Below, in pieces: positions 59,903-64,000 of a stretch of DNA of 64,000 bases; within the stretch, counting starts at the first letter, position 1, and every line of letters starts with the position of its first letter. The translations under genes and the position numbers were made by a program. The stretch comes from Streptomyces sp. NBC_01451 (GTDB lineage: Bacteria; Actinomycetota; Actinomycetes; Streptomycetales; Streptomycetaceae). The stretch covers positions 7,564,001 to 7,628,000 of the forward strand of contig NZ_CP109479.1 in assembly GCF_036227485.1 (NCBI RefSeq), given 5' to 3'. The notes below the pieces were generated by a model. That model did not search any database and was not told where the DNA came from. It worked only from the letters and a program-made list of their open reading frames with translations.

Positions 59903-60733
59903 TTACTTGTACGTGATGTCAGATGGCGAGAACTTGCAGGTGGTTCCGTTCGGACCGCTGCCGATCTCGGTCGGTTCCTTGCTCTTGTTGTTGCCCTTGA
60001 AGCGCACGCACGGCTTGATCTTCTTCCTGGGGTCGCCGTGGATACGGATCCTGCTCAGCGTCGCCGTGTCGCCGTAGTTCGCGTTCACGCCGACCAGCAC
60101 CTTGCCCGGCGCGGTCGCGTCGATGTCGCTGATCACGATCGTGCGCTTGTACTGCGTCCGGCAGTTGCCGCACGAGCGCACCAGCTTGCCGAAGTTCTCG
60201 ACGCGGAAGCCGGTGATGCTGAGCCTGCCGGCCCCGTTGAACTGGAACACCTTGTCGGAGGCGGACCTCGCGCCGCCGCCGATCACCTTGTACACGGCCG
60301 TCGGCTTCTTGCCCTTGAAGCTGGCGGCGTCCTCCCCGACGTCCAGCCACCACACGTTCTCCAGGGTGCAGGAGCCGGTGCAGTGGACGCCGTCCGCGCC
60401 CGGCGTGCCGATGATCACGTTCCTGAGGACCGCGCCGTCCTTCAGCTCGAAGATCGGGTCCTGGCCCTCCTCCTGGCTGCCGTTGTCGAGCGCGCCACTG
60501 CCGAAGAACTTCTTCAGCCTGCCGTCGTACGTGCCCGACACCGTGATCTTCGACGACACGGCCTTGCTGCCCTTGGCCGTCGGCCAGACGGCGGCGGCAC
60601 CGGCCGAGGACAGCAGCGTCGTCGTCAGGACCGCCGCTCCGGTGAGGCCGAGAGCGGCGGTACCGGCGATCACGGCCCGCCGCCCGGTGACCCGGCGGCG
60701 GTGGCGGACGCGCTGTTCGACTCGTGCGGTCAT
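59903..60733 (-). CDS. Secreted pectate lyase, PL3 family
   Basis: 276 residues with a Tat-like signal (RRVTGRRAVIAGTAALGLTG). Short beta-helix lyase with calcium dependence. The family core is DPIFELKDGAVLRNVIIG near 93, then GVHCTGSCTLENVWWLDVGE with paired Cys and the calcium acidic residues, and DKVFQFNGAGRLSITGFRVE near 160. It leads a two-gene unit with rhamnogalacturonan lyase. Its leader carries an ECF-type promoter-like element and a hairpin. The ECF sigma operon lies just upstream on the same strand. Confidence 0.88.
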   Translation of the reverse strand: MTARVEQRVRHRRRVTGRRAVIAGTAALGLTGAAVLTTTLLSSAGAAAVWPTAKGSKAVSSKITVSGTYDGRLKKFFGSGALDNGSQEEGQDPIFELKDGAVLRNVIIGTPGADGVHCTGSCTLENVWWLDVGEDAASFKGKKPTAVYKVIGGGARSASDKVFQFNGAGRLSITGFRVENFGKLVRSCGNCRTQYKRTIVISDIDATAPGKVLVGVNANYGDTATLSRIRIHGDPRKKIKPCVRFKGNNKSKEPTEIGSGPNGTTCKFSPSDITYK

Positions 60734-60773
60734 GAACCGTGTTCCTTGGGGGCGAGGAGATGCGTTCGTCTCC

Positions 60774-60801
60774 TGGTCGCCGCCCGCGGGGAAAGGGTTG
60801 C
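60774..60801 (-). promoter_or_regulatory. GCAACC-N16-CGACCA element before the PL3 gene
   Basis: On the minus strand GCAACC (60801-60796) and CGACCA (60779-60774) are 16 bases apart. It matches the element at 56817-56844 in order and spacing, with the shared CCCTTT and GGGCGG words. A 6-bp hairpin AGGAGA / TCTCCT (60755-60774) follows directly. Confidence 0.5.
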
Positions 60802-60840
60802 CGAGTCCGCGGAACTTTTTTACGAGGTGCCGCTACCGCT

Positions 60841-61710
60841 TCACGAGTCGCCCTCGGCGGAGTCGTCCTTGCCGTCCTGGCCTGCGAAGTCGCCCTTCAC
60901 GGCCAGTTGTCCGCCCGCCGTTTCGGCCGTCACCGTGTACGTGTCGTCCTTCGCGTCCCGGCCGCCGCGCGTGTGGTCGTACTGGCCGGCGAAGACCCAC
61001 TCGCCCGGCCAGACCGTACGGCCCTCCTTGAGCACCCACGTGTAGACCAGGAAGCCGTCGCGCTCGGCGACCGTCAGGTCGAAGTCGTCCTCCGGAGCCG
61101 ACCGCCAGGCACCCGCCGAGGTGACCCCTCCGGTGTCGGCGACCTTCAACTCGATGGTGAGCGCGGTGAGTTGCTTGGACGTCTTGATGGTGACGTTGCT
61201 CTGCGCCCAGAAGTCGTTGCTGTGCGGATCGATCGAGCCGTCCGACCACAGGGGCCCGTCCTCGGTGCCCTTCGCGGCAGGAGCCGCCACGGTGTCCGAG
61301 GCCTTCGGCGTCGGGGTGGGCGTCGGCGTCGAACTCGGCTCGTCGTCCTGGGCGTTGCCGCCCGAAGGGTCCGGGGCCGGCTGGACCGGTGCCCGGCTGG
61401 TCGCGTCCGGCGACGGGGTCGGCAACGGCGAGACCGAGACGGTCGGGTCGGCCGGGGTCTCGTCGCTCTTCACCACGGAGGCCAGCGCGTACCCGCCCAT
61501 CGCCAGGATTCCGGACACCGCGGCGGTGGCACCCGCGACCCGGGCCCAGGCCAGCAGCGGCGGACGCGTCGCCCGGCGCCGGGGGCGCTTCTCCTCGGGA
61601 CCGGCGGCCATGCCGCGCTCGACCCGCGCGAGGATGCGCGCGCGGTCGGGCTCGTACGCCTCGGCCGTCTCGTGCAGCCCGGCGCGCAGCTCGTCGTGCG
61701 GCGTCCTCAT
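60841..61710 (-). CDS. Membrane protein partner of the ECF sigma factor (probable anti-sigma)
   Basis: 289 residues. The cytoplasmic N-terminus (about 1-45) is basic and helical (ELRAGLHETAEAYEPDRARI). One membrane span follows (VAGATAAVSGILAMGGYALA near 55), then a Pro/Thr/Ser linker with SSTPTPTPTPKA, and an extracytoplasmic beta-rich domain (about 150-270; FWAQSNVTIKTSKQLTALTI, WPGEWVFAGQYDHTRGG). It starts within the stop of the sigma gene (ATGA). The topology suits a signal-sensing anti-sigma factor. No zinc anti-sigma HxxxCxxC motif is present. Confidence 0.75.
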   Translation of the reverse strand: MRTPHDELRAGLHETAEAYEPDRARILARVERGMAAGPEEKRPRRRATRPPLLAWARVAGATAAVSGILAMGGYALASVVKSDETPADPTVSVSPLPTPSPDATSRAPVQPAPDPSGGNAQDDEPSSTPTPTPTPKASDTVAAPAAKGTEDGPLWSDGSIDPHSNDFWAQSNVTIKTSKQLTALTIELKVADTGGVTSAGAWRSAPEDDFDLTVAERDGFLVYTWVLKEGRTVWPGEWVFAGQYDHTRGGRDAKDDTYTVTAETAGGQLAVKGDFAGQDGKDDSAEGDS

Positions 61711-62273
61711 CGGTTGGTCCCTCCCGCTCCGCCGGTGGTGCGCACAGGGGTGCGCATCCGAAGCGGGGCCTCGTCGGTGCCAAGGAGCCGCTGCAGTTCG
61801 GCCATTCCCTTGGACGTCTGGCTCTTAACCGTACCGACAGTAACTCCCAGGGCGAGCGCGGTGTCCTTCTCCGAGAGGTCGAAGGCGTGCCGCAGCACCA
61901 CACACGCCCGCTTGCGGAACGGCAGCCTGCGCAGGGCCTCCTGGACGTCTATGACGCCAGGTATGTCGGGATTCTCCGTCTTCTCTTCCCGCTGCGACCA
62001 GAACAGGGTGATCCTCCGGCGCTCCCGGACCGCACTGCGGATCCGGGTCTTGGCCAGATTGGCGACCACGCCACGCGCGTACGCCACCGGATGATCGGCG
62101 GCCCGCACCCGGTCCCAGCGGTGCCACAGCGCGAGCAGCGCATCGGCCGCCAGGTCGTCGGCGGCGTCCGCCTCGCCCGTCAGCATGTGGGCCAGGCGCG
62201 CGAGTTCGGCGTAGTGCCGCTCGAAGAAGGCATGGAACTCCACGGAGGCTGCGTCGTCGACGACAGTGCCCAC
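61707..62273 (-). CDS. ECF sigma factor, SigE family
   Basis: 188 residues from a GTG at 62273 with GGGGGAGAGG upstream. Region 2 (about 10-75): FHAFFERHYAELARLAHMLT, DLAADALLALWHRWDRV. Region 4 (about 110-165): LRRLPFRKRACVVLRHAFDL, LALGVTVGTVKSQTSKGMAE. It couples to the membrane protein by a four-base overlap. A likely job is extracytoplasmic sensing. The nearby pectin lyase genes with matching promoter-like elements are possible targets, but this is inference. Confidence 0.88.
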   Translation of the reverse strand: MGTVVDDAASVEFHAFFERHYAELARLAHMLTGEADAADDLAADALLALWHRWDRVRAADHPVAYARGVVANLAKTRIRSAVRERRRITLFWSQREEKTENPDIPGVIDVQEALRRLPFRKRACVVLRHAFDLSEKDTALALGVTVGTVKSQTSKGMAELQRLLGTDEAPLRMRTPVRTTGGAGGTNR

Positions 62274-62423
62274 GGGCGACCTCTCCCCCTTAGTTTCACT
62301 GAGTTTTCCCAGGCCGGCGGCGGCTGCCGGCCGAAACCGGGCGTCTGCGTCACGGCCGCTGTGGTGCGCCGGTGAAGGGATGGTGATCGTTTGGCGCGAG
62401 AGCCGAGAGAGTATCAGGCGTGT

Positions 62424-62446
62424 GTACGGCCCTTCGAGGGTCGTAC
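62424..62446 (+). promoter_or_regulatory. Leader hairpin between the ECF and NCS2 genes
   Basis: GTACGGCCCT and AGGGTCGTAC pair over 10 positions (one G-T) round a TCG loop, 113 bases before the permease start. The whole divergent gap (62274-62558) has no gene. The hairpin may be part of the permease leader. No known purine riboswitch pattern was seen. Confidence 0.45.
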
Positions 62447-62558
62447 GACGGGTCGATCCTGATTCCGTAACACGGAGAAAACCTGAGAACGGTTCAACAC
62501 AGGAACAATCCAGCCAGCATCCGCACACCGATCAACCAGGCAACGAGGAGTAACCGCC

Positions 62559-64000
62559 ATGTCCGAACCACAGAAGGTGGCTGACCGGCCGAACGCCGCG
62601 CCCCCCGCGGCGAACAGCGTCGACGGCTTCTTCAAGATCTCCGAGCGGGGATCCACCTTCGCCCGTGAAGTACGCGGCGGCTTCGCCACCTTCTTCACGA
62701 TGGCCTACATCCTTGTCCTGAATCCCATCATCCTGGGCAGCGCCAAGGACAAGTTCGGCCACCAGCTCGACAACGTCCAGCTCGTCACCGCCACCGCCCT
62801 GGTGGCCGCGGTCATGACGATCATCATGGGCGTCGGCGGCAACCTCCCGCTCGCCCTCGCCGCGGGCCTCGGCCTCAACGCGGTGGTCGCCTTCCAGATC
62901 GCCCCGCTGATGAGCTGGGACGACGCGATGGGCCTGGTCGTCCTGGAGGGCCTGCTGATCTGCGTCCTTGTGGTGACCGGCCTCAGAGAGGCGATCATGC
63001 ACGCCATCCCGGGGCCGCTCAAGGCGGCGATCGGGGTGGGCATCGGCCTGTTCATCGCCTTCATCGGCTTCGTCGACGCCGGTTTCGTCAGCCGCATCCC
63101 GGACGCCGCGAACACCACGGTCCCGGTGCAGCTCGGCGGCACGGGCACGCTCAGCGGCTGGCCCGTCCTGGTCTTCTGTCTCGGCGTCCTGCTGACCATC
63201 GGCCTGATCGCGCGCAAGGTGAAGGGCGCGATCCTGATCAGCATCGTCACGATGACGCTCGTCGCGCTCATCATCAACTCGGTCGCCGACGTCAAGAGCT
63301 GGGGCCTGACCACGCCGGCCTGGCCCGACAAGATCGCGGACACCCCCGACTTCGGGCTGATCGGCGACTTCAGCCTGTTCGGCGCGTTCGGTGAGACCAC
63401 GGTGATCACCGTCGTCCTGCTGATCTTCACCCTGGTCCTGTCGGACTTCTTCGACACCATGGGCACGGTCGTCGGCATCAGCGCCGAAGCCGGTCTCCTG
63501 GACGAGGAGGGGAAGGTCCCCAACCTCGGCCGCGTGCTGCTCATCGACGGCGCGGCGGCGGTGGCGGGCGGCGCGAGCTCCTCGTCCTCGGCGACCTCGT
63601 TCATCGAGTCGGCGGCGGGTGTCGGTGAGGGTGCGCGCACCGGCTTCGCCAACCTGGTCACCGGCGGCCTGTTCGCCTGCGCGCTCTTCTTCACGCCGAT
63701 CCTGACGATCGTCCCGATGCAGGCCGCCGCCCCCGCCCTGGTCGCGGTGGGCTTCCTGATGATGACCCAGGTCAAGCACATCGACTGGGACAAGTACGAG
63801 ATCGCCATCCCCGCGTTCCTGACGATCGCCGTGATGCCGTTCACGTACTCCATCACCAACGGCATCGGCGCCGGCTTCCTGGCCTTCGTCCTCATCAAGT
63901 CGGTCCTCGGCAAGGCGAAGGAGGTCCACTGGCTGCTGTGGGGCACGAGCGCCCTGTTCCTGATCTACTTCGCGATCGACCCCATTCAGCAGCTCTTCGG
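62559..64000 (+). CDS. NCS2-family purine/xanthine permease, AzgA-like (runs off the window)
   Basis: At least 480 residues from the ATG at 62559 with GAGGAG eight bases upstream; the frame is still open at the window end. Signature of AzgA-type NCS2 carriers: GGFATFFTMAYILVLNP near 42, LPLALAAGLGLNAVVAF near 98, AIGVGIGLFIAFIGFVDAGF near 152, LSDFFDTMGTVVGISAEAG near 300 and SSSSSATSFIESAAGVGEGA near 340. It imports hypoxanthine, guanine, adenine or xanthine with protons. About 10-14 helices are expected; the missing part is small. Confidence 0.9.
   Translation, partial: MSEPQKVADRPNAAPPAANSVDGFFKISERGSTFAREVRGGFATFFTMAYILVLNPIILGSAKDKFGHQLDNVQLVTATALVAAVMTIIMGVGGNLPLALAAGLGLNAVVAFQIAPLMSWDDAMGLVVLEGLLICVLVVTGLREAIMHAIPGPLKAAIGVGIGLFIAFIGFVDAGFVSRIPDAANTTVPVQLGGTGTLSGWPVLVFCLGVLLTIGLIARKVKGAILISIVTMTLVALIINSVADVKSWGLTTPAWPDKIADTPDFGLIGDFSLFGAFGETTVITVVLLIFTLVLSDFFDTMGTVVGISAEAGLLDEEGKVPNLGRVLLIDGAAAVAGGASSSSSATSFIESAAGVGEGARTGFANLVTGGLFACALFFTPILTIVPMQAAAPALVAVGFLMMTQVKHIDWDKYEIAIPAFLTIAVMPFTYSITNGIGAGFLAFVLIKSVLGKAKEVHWLLWGTSALFLIYFAIDPIQQLF

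Noticed and set aside
62274..62558. Possible purine riboswitch before the NCS2 permease
   Set aside because: A hairpin is present, but none of the conserved loop sequences of purine or guanidine-type riboswitches could be recognised.
1..64000. CRISPR arrays, transposases, integrases, attachment sites or an origin
   Set aside because: No regularly spaced repeats, no recombinase motifs and no DnaA-box cluster were seen anywhere.

Overview
The window is a 64 kb stretch of a very high-GC actinobacterial chromosome, almost certainly Streptomyces. Pointers are the GTG and TTG starts, Tat-type signal peptides, two ABC sugar importers without their own ATPase (as in MsiK-dependent streptomycetes), the actinobacterial type of DapD, typical Streptomyces intergenic repeats, and a single rare TTA leucine codon in all the recognised genes. 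No plasmid, phage, insertion sequence, CRISPR array or ordinary tRNA gene was found.

The left part (1-32 kb) is mostly housekeeping and small accessory units. It holds a TetR tail, dapD and a convergent dapA-like gene, a Cys-rich protein of unknown role, an ABM-domain protein, an ArsR/SRPBCC pair, a secreted nuclease, and a three-gene unit built round a cytoplasmic trypsin-like protease (9.7-11.7 kb). A PHO-box-linked PhoX-like phosphatase follows. At 13.4-15.5 kb is the most unusual locus: two RNAs that look like circularly permuted tRNAs, each enclosed by a long stem with a Y-RNA-like motif, directly upstream of a TROVE/vWA (Ro60, Rsr) protein gene. I read this as a bacterial Ro60-Y RNA system of the YrlA type, with a third degenerate RNA copy between the two. 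Next come ACC deaminase with a GntR regulator, a TetR/SGNH hydrolase unit facing an FBP zinc-finger gene across a 23-bp palindrome, a double TerD protein, and a sugar or polyol ABC operon with a dehydrogenase and a DeoR regulator.

From 26.9 to about 60.7 kb the theme is pectin. Uronate dehydrogenase and 5-dehydro-4-deoxyglucarate dehydratase represent oxidative galacturonate catabolism. A GntR/FCD regulator, a DHDPS-family enzyme and an L-arabinonate-dehydratase-like enzyme suggest an oxidative aldonate route. A long co-directional array follows: two permeases, PL1 lyase, Gfo/Idh oxidoreductase, PmoA-like protein, GH43, a PL1-CE8 fusion, a solute-binding lipoprotein, a CE12 esterase, PL1, two CE8 esterases, an alpha/beta hydrolase and PL9. 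After a HAD phosphatase come a double GH43, a second PL9, a PL4 rhamnogalacturonan lyase and a PL3 pectate lyase. Together these would cut homogalacturonan, rhamnogalacturonan I and arabinan outside the cell, import oligomers, and plausibly feed both galacturonate and arabinose towards 2-oxoglutarate semialdehyde. With ACC deaminase this suggests life with plants or on plant litter.

The right end carries a SigE-family ECF sigma factor with a membrane partner, and the start of a purine (NCS2) permease that runs off the window. A shared GCAACC-N16-CRAC element precedes the PL3 gene and the second PL9 gene and may connect them to an ECF sigma factor, perhaps the neighbouring one.
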